DNA of 64,000 nt from NCBI RefSeq assembly GCF_000421185.1, contig NZ_ATWJ01000009.1:64868-128867 (forward strand), read 5' to 3'. This document shows, one piece after another, positions 36,837 through 46,302 of this stretch; position 1 is the first letter of the stretch; every line of letters begins with the position of its first letter. Source of the DNA: Ornithinimicrobium pekingense DSM 21552. GTDB lineage: Bacteria > Actinomycetota > Actinomycetes > Actinomycetales > Dermatophilaceae. Position numbers and translations under genes: made by a program. The notes under the pieces were generated by a model. The model did not search any database. It was not told the origin of the DNA and was given only the letters and a program-made list of their open reading frames with translations.

Positions 36837-37414
36837 CGGGCACTCTCCAGGGTGCGCGCGAGCCGTGCCCGCGCCTCGAACAGGTCGGACTTGACGGTGC
36901 CCTCGGCCTTGCCGAGGGAGCGGGCGACCTGGGCCACGGTCAGGTCGCCGAAGTAGTGCAGCAGGACGGCCGCGCGCAGCCGTTCGGGCAGCGACTCGAC
37001 GGCGTCGCGCACCGACACCCGCTGGGCCAGGTCGTGCGAGGGCGCCGCGCCGTCCGGGTCCACGCCGGAGGCCTCCCGCTGGTATGCGGCACGCTCCCGC
37101 CCGCGCTTGCGCCAGTGGTCCTTCACCAGGTTGGCGACGGTGGTGTAGAGCCAGGGCCGAGGCTGCTCGACCCGCTCCCAGTGGGCGAGCAGGCGCACGA
37201 ACGCGTCGGTGGCCATGTCGTGCCCCAGGTCGGGGTCGCCGACCAGGTGGGTCGCCCATCCGGCCAGTGCGCCGAAGTGCGCGAGGTAGACCTCGTGGAC
37301 GGTCTGCTCCACCGGGTCGGCGTCGCGGGACCGGTCCCCCGGGGGGCGTCTGCGCGTGGTCGGTGCTGTCACATCAGCTGAGACGCCGCTGGGGCGTGTC
37401 TGGTTGGACGTCAT
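36833..37414 (-). CDS. ECF-type RNA polymerase sigma factor (SigE/SigM-like group)
   Basis: 193 aa from ATG 37414 with GGAG upstream. Region 2 (about 50-105) contains DMATDAFVRLLAHWERV and PWLYTTVANLVKDHWRKR; region 4 (about 135-190) contains LPERLRAAVLLHYFGDLTVAQVA, the sigma helix-turn-helix, split over residues 140-165. The about 45-residue N-terminal extension is basic and low complexity. It is coupled to the membrane Asp-box protein. The regulon is unknown; two promoter-like sites elsewhere in this window share a motif that could be its target. Confidence 0.88.
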   Translation of the reverse strand: MTSNQTRPSGVSADVTAPTTRRRPPGDRSRDADPVEQTVHEVYLAHFGALAGWATHLVGDPDLGHDMATDAFVRLLAHWERVEQPRPWLYTTVANLVKDHWRKRGRERAAYQREASGVDPDGAAPSHDLAQRVSVRDAVESLPERLRAAVLLHYFGDLTVAQVARSLGKAEGTVKSDLFEARARLARTLESAR

Positions 37415-37532
37415 CTGCTCCGGTCTCTCCCCCGGGCCGGACGTCGTCGTCGCGGCCCTGGCGTGGCGACGTCCGAGCCTGCCACAACGCACGGGGCCGC
37501 GACGGGGCAGACACGCGTGCCACCATGCGCGT

Positions 37533-38168
37533 ATGGAGCTGCGTCAGGTGATCCGCTCGCGCCGGATGGTGCGCGCCTACGACCCGGCACGGCAGGTGCC
37601 GCCGGAGGTGCTGGACCGGGTCCTGGACCACGCGGTGCGGGCGCCCAGCGCCGGGTTCTCCCAGGGGTGGGACTTCGTCGTGCTCACCTCGGCGCAGGAG
37701 CGGGCGCGCTTCTGGGACACGACCGCGGACCCGGACGCCGGGCCCGACGCGGTGCCGGACCCCTGGCTGCGCGGGGTCTCGACGGCACCGTGCCTGGTCC
37801 TGTGCCTGTCCGACCGGGACGCCTACCTGGACCGCTACGCCGAGCCGGACAAGGGCTGGGGCGACCGGGACGAGGCCCGCTGGCCGGTCCCCTACTGGGA
37901 CGTCGACACGGGGATGGCGGCGATGCTCATGCTGCTCACCGCCGTCGACGAGGGCCTGGGCGCGCTGTTCTTCGGGGTGCCGCCGGCGCGGCACCCCGTC
38001 GTGCGGCGCGCCTACGGCATACCGGAGGGGCGACGCATCGTCGGGGTGGTCGCGATGGGGTATGCCGCGCCCGACCGCCGCTCACCCTCGCTGCGGCGTG
38101 GTCGGCGCCCGGTGCGCGAGGTGGCCCACCGGGGCAGGTTCGGCGTCCCCTGGGAGACCGGGGCCTGA
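37533..38168 (+). CDS. nitroreductase family protein
   Basis: 211 aa from ATG 37533. RSRRMVRAY at the start and RAPSAGFSQGWDF form the FMN phosphate-binding part; the C-terminal VGVVAMGYA is the other family landmark. FMN-dependent NAD(P)H oxidoreductases of this type reduce nitro compounds, quinones or iodotyrosines. The natural substrate is unknown. It is divergent from the sigma gene (118 bp apart) and converges on the small membrane protein gene, 6 bp away. Confidence 0.87.
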   Translation: MELRQVIRSRRMVRAYDPARQVPPEVLDRVLDHAVRAPSAGFSQGWDFVVLTSAQERARFWDTTADPDAGPDAVPDPWLRGVSTAPCLVLCLSDRDAYLDRYAEPDKGWGDRDEARWPVPYWDVDTGMAAMLMLLTAVDEGLGALFFGVPPARHPVVRRAYGIPEGRRIVGVVAMGYAAPDRRSPSLRRGRRPVREVAHRGRFGVPWETGA

Positions 38169-38174
38169 CCGGGG

Positions 38175-38453
38175 TCAGTCGGCGGGGCCGCGCAGCAGGT
38201 GCCGCGTGGCCACCACGGCGAGCACGACCCCGGCCGCCAGCAGCAGCGCGCTGGCGGCCGCCACCCAGCCGGTGTGCGGCGCGAACGAGCGCGCCACCGG
38301 CCCCGCCAGGACCACCAGGACGGCGGCGAGTGCGAGGAGGACCTCCGGCGCGTGGTCGACCGGGCTGGCTGCGGCGGTGCGCTCGAGCCGGCGGCTGCGA
38401 CGCAGCTGCCTGTCGAGCGGGCGGAAGGGCGCCCGGTGGGCGTGTGCGGTCAT
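38175..38453 (-). CDS. small membrane protein, hypothetical
   Basis: 92 aa from ATG 38453 with AGGGGA upstream. A basic N-terminus (RPLDRQLRRSRRLERT) is followed by two hydrophobic helices (about 34-54 and 62-84), with both ends predicted inside. Family not recognised. An ECF-like promoter motif (38509-38535) suggests extracytoplasmic-stress control. Confidence 0.65.
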   Translation of the reverse strand: MTAHAHRAPFRPLDRQLRRSRRLERTAAASPVDHAPEVLLALAAVLVVLAGPVARSFAPHTGWVAAASALLLAAGVVLAVVATRHLLRGPAD

Positions 38454-38508
38454 CTCGGTCCCCTGTCTGCTCGTGGCGTGAGCCCCGGTGCTCCGCCCTT
38501 GACACCTA

Positions 38509-38535
38509 CACGTCGCGGAGGCGACGAAAGGTTGC
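38509..38535 (-). promoter_or_regulatory. ECF-sigma-like promoter motif
   Basis: On the minus strand, GCAACC (38535-38530) and CGACGTGTA (38515-38507) stand at ECF -35/-10 spacing (17 bases from AACC to CGTG). The element GCACCTTTCG at 52254 upstream of the cell-wall protein gene is similar. Confidence 0.45.
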
Positions 38536-38652
38536 ACGCTCCCGCCCATCGTGACCAGATCGTGACGTCACCGGGGTCGCGAAACCCTCGCGCCCACTCT
38601 CCTCCGGCCGGCGGGTGCTGGCAAGGGTCACAGGGGTGGTGGTCGGGGACCC

Positions 38653-39609
38653 TCAGAGCGCCCGTGCGGCGGGGGCCGGCTGCACGTCCTGCCGCGTGGC
38701 CAGGAAGTCGTCGACCTCGGCCCTCGTGGGTGCCGTCGACGGGCCCCTGCGGGTCACCTTGACGGCGCCCGCGGCGTTGGCCCGGCGGGCCGCCTCCAGC
38801 CAGGAGGTGCCCAGCGCCCGTTCCGCGAGGAGGACACCGGTGTGCGCGTCCCCGGCGCCGTTGGTGTCCACGGGCACCTGCGGGTAGCCGCGCACGTAGG
38901 CCGTCTCGCCGCCGACCCGCACGAAGCAGCCCTCGGGGCCGTCACGGACCACGACGACGGCACCGGCGGGCAGGTGCTCGGCCACCGCCTCGCAGGCGGT
39001 GAAGGGGTCGCCGACGCCGGTCAGCTCCCGCGCCTCCTGGGCGTTGGAGGTCCACACGTCCGTGACCGCGAGCATCCGCACGCCCAGCTCCCGCGGCAGG
39101 TCGGCGAGGGCCGCCCCCGGGTCCAGGACGACGGACACCTCCGCCGGCAGGCTCTCGACCCACTCCAGCAGGGGGTCGCGGGTCGGCTCGTAGAGGCTGT
39201 ATCCGGTGACGCACACCAGGTCGCCGCCGGCCGGCGCGCTGGTGGCCAGCGACTGCGCGGTGATGTCCCGTTCGGCGCCGTAGGTGGTGACGAAGGTGCG
39301 CTCGGCGGTCGGCTCGACCATGACCACGCAGATGCCGGTGTCCCGGTGCGGGACGGCCGGTGACACCAGCTCGATGCGCTCCTGCTCCATCGCGGCCCGC
39401 AGGAGGTCGCCGTTGGGGCCTGTGCCCACCGCCCCGGCGTGGACCGCCCGTGCGCCCGTGCGCGCCGCGGCGACGAGCGTGCTGACCGCACCCCCGGCGT
39501 AGCGCGTGTAGCTGGCGGCGTTGACGTTGCTGCCGCGCAGCGGCAGGTCCGGGACCTCCAGCACGACGTCGACCAGCGCCTGACCGGTGTGGATCACCCT
39601 CGAGCTCAC
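38653..39609 (-). CDS. PfkB family carbohydrate kinase
   Basis: 318 aa from GTG 39609. The ribokinase fold starts with HTGQALVDVVLEVP; GGAVSTLVAAARTGA is the sugar-binding PfkB signature 1 region and DTNGAGDAHTG (near residue 250) holds the catalytic Asp and anion hole. The sugar is not identifiable from sequence. A GGCATACC octamer overlaps the ribosome-binding region just upstream (39612-39619). It diverges from the M20 hydrolase gene across about 120 bp. Confidence 0.88.
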   Translation of the reverse strand: MSSRVIHTGQALVDVVLEVPDLPLRGSNVNAASYTRYAGGAVSTLVAAARTGARAVHAGAVGTGPNGDLLRAAMEQERIELVSPAVPHRDTGICVVMVEPTAERTFVTTYGAERDITAQSLATSAPAGGDLVCVTGYSLYEPTRDPLLEWVESLPAEVSVVLDPGAALADLPRELGVRMLAVTDVWTSNAQEARELTGVGDPFTACEAVAEHLPAGAVVVVRDGPEGCFVRVGGETAYVRGYPQVPVDTNGAGDAHTGVLLAERALGTSWLEAARRANAAGAVKVTRRGPSTAPTRAEVDDFLATRQDVQPAPAARAL

Positions 39610-39670
39610 ACGGCATACCTTGCCACGACCTCCGCCGGACCACCCCCTCCGAGGAGGCCAACACCTGTCG

Positions 39671-39706
39671 TAGCCTCGGCGCAGGTGGCTCGCCGTCGCC
39701 ACCTGC
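39671..39706 (+). promoter_or_regulatory. -10 box plus perfect 9-bp inverted repeat at the M20 hydrolase promoter
   Basis: TAGCCT (39671-39676) is a plausible -10. Immediately downstream GCAGGTGGC (39681-39689) and GCCACCTGC (39698-39706) are perfect inverted copies with an 8-base spacer. The repeat covers the expected transcription start, so it is either an operator or a 5' hairpin on the mRNA. Confidence 0.6.
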
Positions 39707-39729
39707 AGCCCACGAAGGAGCACCAGCCC

Positions 39730-41004
39730 ATGCCCACGCCCACCGCCTCCACCGCCGCCGTGCTGTCCGGTCTCGACGCCGCCCGCCCGTGGCTGGAGGA
39801 CCTCTACCGCCACCTGCACGCCCACCCCGAACTGTCCATGGACGAGCACGGGACGGCCGCCCGCGTGGTCAGCGAGGTGCAGGGCATGGCCGGCGGCGAG
39901 GAGCTCGAGGTCGTCCCGGGCATCGGCGGCACCGGCGTGGGCGTGGTGGCCCGCAACGGCGACGGCCCGACAGTGCTGCTGCGGGCGGACATGGACGGCC
40001 TGCCCGTGGCCGAGGACACCGGGCTGGACTACGCCTCCACCGTGTGGGCGCAGAACCGCCAGGGCGAGTCGGTCCCGGTGATGCACGCCTGCGGGCACGA
40101 CACCCACGTCGCCACCCTGCTCGCCGCGCTGCGCCTCCTGCTCGAGCGGCGCGAGGCCTGGTCGGGGACGGTCGTGGCGGTGTTCCAGCCGGCCGAGGAG
40201 CAGTACAACGGCGCCGAGGCCATGGTCGAGGACGGGCTGGTCGACCGCCTGCCGCGCCCGGACGTCGCGCTCGGGCAGCACGTGCTCCCCGGGCCCGCGG
40301 GGTCGGTCCAGGTGGCCGCCGGACCCATCATGGCCAGCTGCGACGACTTCCGCATCACCCTGCACGGGCGCGGTGGGCACGGGTCCGCGCCGCACCAGAC
40401 CATCGACCCGGTGGTGATGGCCGCGTCACTGGTCCTGCGCCTGCAGACGATCGTCTCCCGCCAGGTCGCGCCGACGTCGACGGCCGTCGTCACCGTCGGC
40501 CGCATCAACGCGGGGACGAAGACCAACATCATCCCGGCGACAGCGGTGCTGGAGGGCACGGTGCGCACCTACGACGCGGAGGTGGCCGCCACCTGCCTGG
40601 CCGCCATCGAGCGCACGGCCCGGGCGGAGGCCGCGGCCTGGGGCGCACCCGAGCCGGAGATGGAGACCTACGACCACCTGCCGGTCACCGACAACGACCC
40701 GGCCGTCACCGACCGCGTGCGCGCGGCGCTGTCCGCCGAGCTGGGTGCCGAGCAGGTCCGGGTCTTCGAGCCCGAGAGCGGCTCGGAGGACTTCTCCGTC
40801 CTGCCCGACGCCTGGGGCGTGCCCTACACCTACTGGGGTTTCGGTGCCTTCGACGCCCAGGAGTGGGCGGCAGCGGAGGCCGCCGGCACGGTCGACGACC
40901 TGCCCTCCAACCACTCCGCCCACTTCGCCCCGGTGCTCCAGCCGGTGCTCGACACCGGGGTGCGCGCGATGGTCGCCGCCGCGATGGAGTGGCTCGGGCG
41001 CTGA
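39730..41004 (+). CDS. M20 family amidohydrolase (aminoacylase/carboxypeptidase type)
   Basis: 424 aa from ATG 39730 (GAAGGAG nine bases upstream). It has the two-domain M20 fold: LLRADMDGLP, HACGHDTH and FQPAEEQ carry metal ligands and the catalytic Glu, and GRGGHGSAPHQTIDP marks the lid domain. Such enzymes remove N-acyl groups from amino acids or hydrolyse indole-amino-acid conjugates. There is no signal peptide. It is divergent from the PfkB kinase. Substrate unknown. Confidence 0.92.
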   Translation: MPTPTASTAAVLSGLDAARPWLEDLYRHLHAHPELSMDEHGTAARVVSEVQGMAGGEELEVVPGIGGTGVGVVARNGDGPTVLLRADMDGLPVAEDTGLDYASTVWAQNRQGESVPVMHACGHDTHVATLLAALRLLLERREAWSGTVVAVFQPAEEQYNGAEAMVEDGLVDRLPRPDVALGQHVLPGPAGSVQVAAGPIMASCDDFRITLHGRGGHGSAPHQTIDPVVMAASLVLRLQTIVSRQVAPTSTAVVTVGRINAGTKTNIIPATAVLEGTVRTYDAEVAATCLAAIERTARAEAAAWGAPEPEMETYDHLPVTDNDPAVTDRVRAALSAELGAEQVRVFEPESGSEDFSVLPDAWGVPYTYWGFGAFDAQEWAAAEAAGTVDDLPSNHSAHFAPVLQPVLDTGVRAMVAAAMEWLGR

Positions 41005-41018
41005 GCGGGCACCCGGAC

Positions 41019-41591
41019 TCACAGGCCCAGCAGCCGAGCCTTGGCGGCGCTGAACTCGTCCTCGGTGAGCAGGCCCTCCTCGTGCAGCCGGGCGAGCTCG
41101 CCGAGCTGCTGCGGGAGCGGGTCGGCGCCGACCGGACCGCCCTCGTGCGCACCGTGCACCACGCCCTGGGGTCCCGGAGGTGCAGGTGTCGGGATCGTGG
41201 TCATCGCACCGGTCCCGGAGCGGGCCTGCTCGACCACCGACTCGAAGAGGTCGAGCGCCGCGCCGCCGCGGCCGGGGTCGAGACAGCCGAGGTATGTCGT
41301 GACGCCGGAGGTGTCGCGGGTGCGGACCTCGCCCGACCTGAGGAGCGACCGCCGGTCGAGCAGCACCTTCTCGACGACCGAGTGCCGCACCGAGTCGACG
41401 ACGGGGTGGTCCTGGTGGCGGAGCCCGAGCGTGACCAGCCGGACGTCGGTCACCACCAGGTAGGAGACCAGGCGCCTGAGCCGGGACACGGCGAAGACCC
41501 CGAGCGGCCGCTCCCCCGTCCCGAGACGTCGGGCGAGGATGGTCCGGACCTCCAGGAGCGCATCCTCGGGGATGCTCGGATCGACTCGCAC
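41019..41591 (-). CDS. PH-like domain protein with C-terminal SHOCT domain
   Basis: 190 aa from GTG 41591. The N-terminal 120 residues form a strand-rich PH-like unit (RRLVSYLVVTDVRLVTLGL). A Pro-rich linker leads to a SHOCT motif at about 163-190 (LARLHEEGLLTEDEFSAAK), a short helical hairpin found in oligomerising actinobacterial proteins. There are no membrane helices. Function unknown. It converges on the M20 gene with 14 bp between stops. Confidence 0.8.
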   Translation of the reverse strand: MRVDPSIPEDALLEVRTILARRLGTGERPLGVFAVSRLRRLVSYLVVTDVRLVTLGLRHQDHPVVDSVRHSVVEKVLLDRRSLLRSGEVRTRDTSGVTTYLGCLDPGRGGAALDLFESVVEQARSGTGAMTTIPTPAPPGPQGVVHGAHEGGPVGADPLPQQLGELARLHEEGLLTEDEFSAAKARLLGL

Positions 41592-41613
41592 CCGGCCATT
41601 CTGACCCCCCGCG

Positions 41614-42351
41614 CTACTGGGCGGTCCAGCCGCCGTCCATCGCGTAGGAGGTGCCGGTGACCATGCCGGCGTCGTCGGACATGAGGAAGGAGGCCAGGGC
41701 CGCCACCTCGGCCGGCTCGATCATCCGCTTGATGGCCGCGCGGGTGAGCATGATCTTCTCCACGACCTCGCTCTCGGGGATGCCGTGGGTGCGTGCCTGG
41801 TCGGCGATCTGCCGCTCCACCAGCGGCGTGCGCACGTAGCCGGGGTTGACGCAGTTGGACGTCACGCCGTGGGCGGCACCTTCCAGGGCCGTCACCTTCG
41901 ACAGCCCCTCCAGCCCGTGCTTGGCGGACACGTAGGGGGCCTTGAACTCCGAGGCCCGCAGCCCGTGCGCCGAGGAGATGTTGATGACCCGCCCCCAGCC
42001 CTGCTCGTACATGTGCGGCAGCGCGGCGCGCACCAGCAGGAACGGCGACTCCAGCATGAGGCGGTGGATGAGCCGGAAGTCCTCCGGCGCCAGCTCGTGG
42101 ATCGGCGAGACCCGCTGGACGCCGGCGTTGTTGACGAGCACGTCGCACTCCAGGCGCAGGTCCTCCAGGGCGGCCGTGTCGGCCAGGTCGACCACCCACG
42201 CCTCGCCACCGATCTCACCGGCGACCCGCTCGGCCGCGGCCCGGTCCCGATCGGCCACGACGACCCGGAAACCGTCCTGGGCCCCCCGCCGCGCGACCGC
42301 CTCCCCGATCCCGCTGCCCCCACCGGTCACCAGCACCGTACGTGTCGTCAT
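41614..42351 (-). CDS. 3-hydroxybutyrate dehydrogenase-like SDR
   Basis: 245 aa from ATG 42351 (GAGGCGAGG just upstream; an in-frame GTG at 42381 is less likely). TGGGSGIGEA is the NAD-binding loop, NNAG the structural motif, SS...Y-x3-K the catalytic core (NISSAHG and YVSAKHG). The HGL-x-ASEFKAPYVSAKHG segment matches 3-hydroxybutyrate dehydrogenases, which oxidise (R)-3-hydroxybutyrate to acetoacetate. It diverges from a BCAA-type importer; shared control of the two is inferred. Confidence 0.82.
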   Translation of the reverse strand: MTTRTVLVTGGGSGIGEAVARRGAQDGFRVVVADRDRAAAERVAGEIGGEAWVVDLADTAALEDLRLECDVLVNNAGVQRVSPIHELAPEDFRLIHRLMLESPFLLVRAALPHMYEQGWGRVINISSAHGLRASEFKAPYVSAKHGLEGLSKVTALEGAAHGVTSNCVNPGYVRTPLVERQIADQARTHGIPESEVVEKIMLTRAAIKRMIEPAEVAALASFLMSDDAGMVTGTSYAMDGGWTAQ

Positions 42352-42411
42352 GCCTCGCCTCTTCTCGCTCGCGTCGGCCACCTCGCCCGTGCAGGGAGTG
42401 ACCTATGGTCT

Positions 42412-42484
42412 CGACATCCTTAACTGACGAGCTGTTCATGTCGATGTGTCTTGTGTCCATATGAACCCGACCTATTGTGTCTTG
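42412..42484. promoter_or_regulatory. divergent control region with direct and inverted repeats
   Basis: This A/T-rich patch lies between the SDR and ABC genes. TGTGTCTTG occurs at 42445-42453 and 42476-42484, exactly 31 bp apart (about three helical turns). CGACAT (42412-42417) and ATGTCG (42438-42443), and GTTCAT (42434-42439) and ATGAAC (42461-42466), are inverted pairs. TACGGT (42516-42521) is a candidate -10 for the ABC operon. It is a likely site for the PucR regulator at 47467. Confidence 0.5.
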
Positions 42485-42529
42485 GCTGCACATAGGCCGG
42501 CCCGTTCCCGGACCCTACGGTGAGTCGTC

Positions 42530-44014
<1,485 letters not shown>

Positions 44015-44015
<1 letters not shown>

Positions 44016-44031
44016 GACGGCTCCGCCGTCC
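44015..44031 (+). terminator. small hairpin at the livF stop
   Basis: GGACGG (44015-44020), five-base loop, CCGTCC (44026-44031). It may trim or attenuate read-through and thereby favour a separate level for the binding protein. Confidence 0.35.
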
Positions 44032-44100
44032 CGGTGCCGCCGCCCCACCCCATACCCCGTCCACACCCTTTGTCCCGAAACTCGAAGGAGAGATTCACCC

Positions 44101-45348
44101 ATGTCCAGCAAGCGTCTCGTCGCGACCGCCGTCGTGAGCTCGGCCGCCCTCCTCCTGTCCGCCTGCGGAAGCGGCGGACCGGGGGGTGGTGACGGAGAGT
44201 TCACCGACGGCAAGGTCACCCTCGCCGTCCTCAACGACCAGAGCGGCGTCTACAAGGACCTGTCCGGCCCCAACAGCGTCAAGGCCGTGGAGATGGCCGT
44301 CGCGGACTTCCAGGAGAAGTACGGCGACGACGCCGTGGTCGAGGAGGTCGAGGTCGTCTCGGCCGACCACCAGAACAAGCCGGACATCGCCAACACCAAG
44401 GCCCAGGAGCTCTACGACCGCGAGGGCGCCGACATCATCCTCGACGTGCCGACCTCCTCCGCCGCTCTCGCGGTGGCCACCCAGGCCGCCGAGCAGCAGA
44501 AGCTCTACATCAACATCGGCGCCGGCACCACCGAGCTGACCAACGGCCAGTGCAACAAGTACACCTTCCACTGGGCCTACGACACCTACCAGCTGGCCCA
44601 GACCACCGGCACGGCCATCGCCGAGGCCGGTGGCACCGACTGGCAGATCATCTACCCCGACTACGCCTTCGGCCAGGACATGGACAAGTCCTTCACCGCG
44701 GCCGTCGAGGGCGCCGGAGGCACGGTCGGCGACCACATCGCCACGCCGTTCCCCAACGACAACTTCACCACCTTCCTGACCAAGGCGGCCTCCGCGGAGC
44801 CGGACGTCATCGGCGCCATGCAGGCCGGTGGCGACCTGATCAACCTCGTCAAGCAGTACAACGAGGGCGGCTACGCCGACGACGGGATCGACCTGGCCGT
44901 GGGCCTGATGTTCATCACCGACATCCACTCCCTCGGGGTCGAGGCCTTCGAGGGCGTGCAGTTCGCCGAGGCGTGGTACTGGAACCTCGACGAGGAGAAC
45001 CGCGCCTGGGCCGACCGCTTCCTGGACGAGACCGGCACCCGCCCGTCCTTCGCGCACGCGGCCAACTACTCGGCGGCGCTGCAGTACCTCGAGGCCGTCC
45101 AGGCCGAGGGCACCGACGACGCCGACACGGTCGTGGGTCACTTGGAGGGCAAGGAGATCGACGACGTCTTCCTCAAGAACGGCAAGGTCCGTGCCGAGGA
45201 CCACCGCGTCATCCACGACGTCTACCTGGCCAAGGTCAAGTCGCCCGACGCCGTCGAGGAGGAGTGGGACTACGAGGAGATCGTGAGCACGATCCCCGCC
45301 GAGGACGCCTTCATGCCGCTGGAGGACTCCTCCTGCTCGATGGGCTGA
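44101..45348 (+). CDS. ABC transporter substrate-binding lipoprotein (LivK/AmiC-like PBP type 1)
   Basis: 415 aa. The signal sequence ends in lipobox LLSAC, with Cys22 the lipidated residue, then a Gly-rich spacer. The mature part has the bilobed periplasmic-binding-protein type 1 fold, opening KVTLAVLNDQSGVYKDL. The ligand is not deducible; relatives bind branched-chain amino acids, short amides, urea or aromatic acids. The ribosome site is GAAGGAGA. It sits between ATPases and permeases and is flanked by hairpins on both sides, consistent with higher expression. Confidence 0.9.
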   Translation: MSSKRLVATAVVSSAALLLSACGSGGPGGGDGEFTDGKVTLAVLNDQSGVYKDLSGPNSVKAVEMAVADFQEKYGDDAVVEEVEVVSADHQNKPDIANTKAQELYDREGADIILDVPTSSAALAVATQAAEQQKLYINIGAGTTELTNGQCNKYTFHWAYDTYQLAQTTGTAIAEAGGTDWQIIYPDYAFGQDMDKSFTAAVEGAGGTVGDHIATPFPNDNFTTFLTKAASAEPDVIGAMQAGGDLINLVKQYNEGGYADDGIDLAVGLMFITDIHSLGVEAFEGVQFAEAWYWNLDEENRAWADRFLDETGTRPSFAHAANYSAALQYLEAVQAEGTDDADTVVGHLEGKEIDDVFLKNGKVRAEDHRVIHDVYLAKVKSPDAVEEEWDYEEIVSTIPAEDAFMPLEDSSCSMG

Positions 45349-45370
45349 CGCCCACCCTCGCACCACGAGG

Positions 45371-45406
45371 CCGGGCGTCCTCACCCCCCGTCCCGGGGAC
45401 GCCCGG
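45371..45406 (+). terminator. intra-operon hairpin after the binding-protein gene
   Basis: CCGGGCGTCC (45371-45380) and GGACGCCCGG (45397-45406) form a perfect 10-bp stem, 16-base loop. It probably stabilises or ends part of the transcripts. Confidence 0.6.
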
Positions 45407-45432
45407 TCTCACCCCCCGCCCGAGGAGAGGCA

Positions 45433-46302
45433 TTGAACGAGATCCTGCAGTACACGGTCCAGGGCCTGGCCGCCGGCAGCTTCTACGCGCTGGCCGCGCT
45501 GGGGCTGGCGATCATCTTCGGCGTGCTCGGCGTCGTGAACTTCGCCCACGGCGCCTGCTACATGCTCGGCGCCGTCACGGCCGCGGTCCTGCTCGACCTG
45601 GTCGGCATGAACTTCTGGGTCGCGCTGCTGGTCGTGCCCGTCCTGATGTTCGTCTTCGGAGTCCTGCTCGAGCGGCTGCTGGTCAGCCGGCTCACCGCGC
45701 TGGACCCGCTCTACAACTTCCTGCTCACCTTCGGGCTGTCGCTGCTGCTCGTCGACCTGGTCAAGCGGCAGTACGGCGTCTCCGGGCTGCCCTACACCCG
45801 CCCGGAGATCCTCACCGGCCAGCTGAGCGTGGGCGACGTCCGCCTGCCCACCTACCAGGTCTTCGTGCTGGTGTTCTCGCTGCTGGTCTGCCTTGGCGTC
45901 TGGCTGCTGATGACCCGCACCCGGATCGGGATGATCGTGCGGGCCTCGACCGAGAAGTCCGAACTGACCCGGGCGCTGGGTGTCGACGTCAGCCGCTGGG
46001 TCACCCCGGTGTTCGGCTTCGGCATCGCCCTGGCCGGTCTGGCCGGCGTCCTGGCCGCCCCGTTCCGGGCGATCACGGCCGACATGGGCTCGAGCTTCAT
46101 CATCATCCTGTTCGCCGTCGTCGTCATCGGCGGGCTGGGCTCGATCGTCGGCGCGGTCGTGGCCGGCTTCCTCGTCGGCCTGGTCGAGGCCTTCGGCCAG
46201 GCGTACGCGCCGACCCTGTCCCAGATCGTCATCTTCGTCCTGATGGCGGTGGTCATCCTGATCCGGCCGGCCGGCCTGTTCGGACGCGAGGAGAACGCAT
46301 GA
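45433..46302 (+). CDS. livH: branched-chain-amino-acid-type ABC transporter permease LivH-like
   Basis: 289 aa from TTG 45433 (GAGGAGAGG just upstream). About eight membrane helices; GSFYALAALGLAIIFGVLGVVNFAHG carries the LivH family signature (residues about 14-39), and the EAA-like loop TRALGVDVSRW faces the ATPases. Its ATGA overlap with livM couples the two permeases. Confidence 0.92.
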   Translation: MNEILQYTVQGLAAGSFYALAALGLAIIFGVLGVVNFAHGACYMLGAVTAAVLLDLVGMNFWVALLVVPVLMFVFGVLLERLLVSRLTALDPLYNFLLTFGLSLLLVDLVKRQYGVSGLPYTRPEILTGQLSVGDVRLPTYQVFVLVFSLLVCLGVWLLMTRTRIGMIVRASTEKSELTRALGVDVSRWVTPVFGFGIALAGLAGVLAAPFRAITADMGSSFIIILFAVVVIGGLGSIVGAVVAGFLVGLVEAFGQAYAPTLSQIVIFVLMAVVILIRPAGLFGREENA

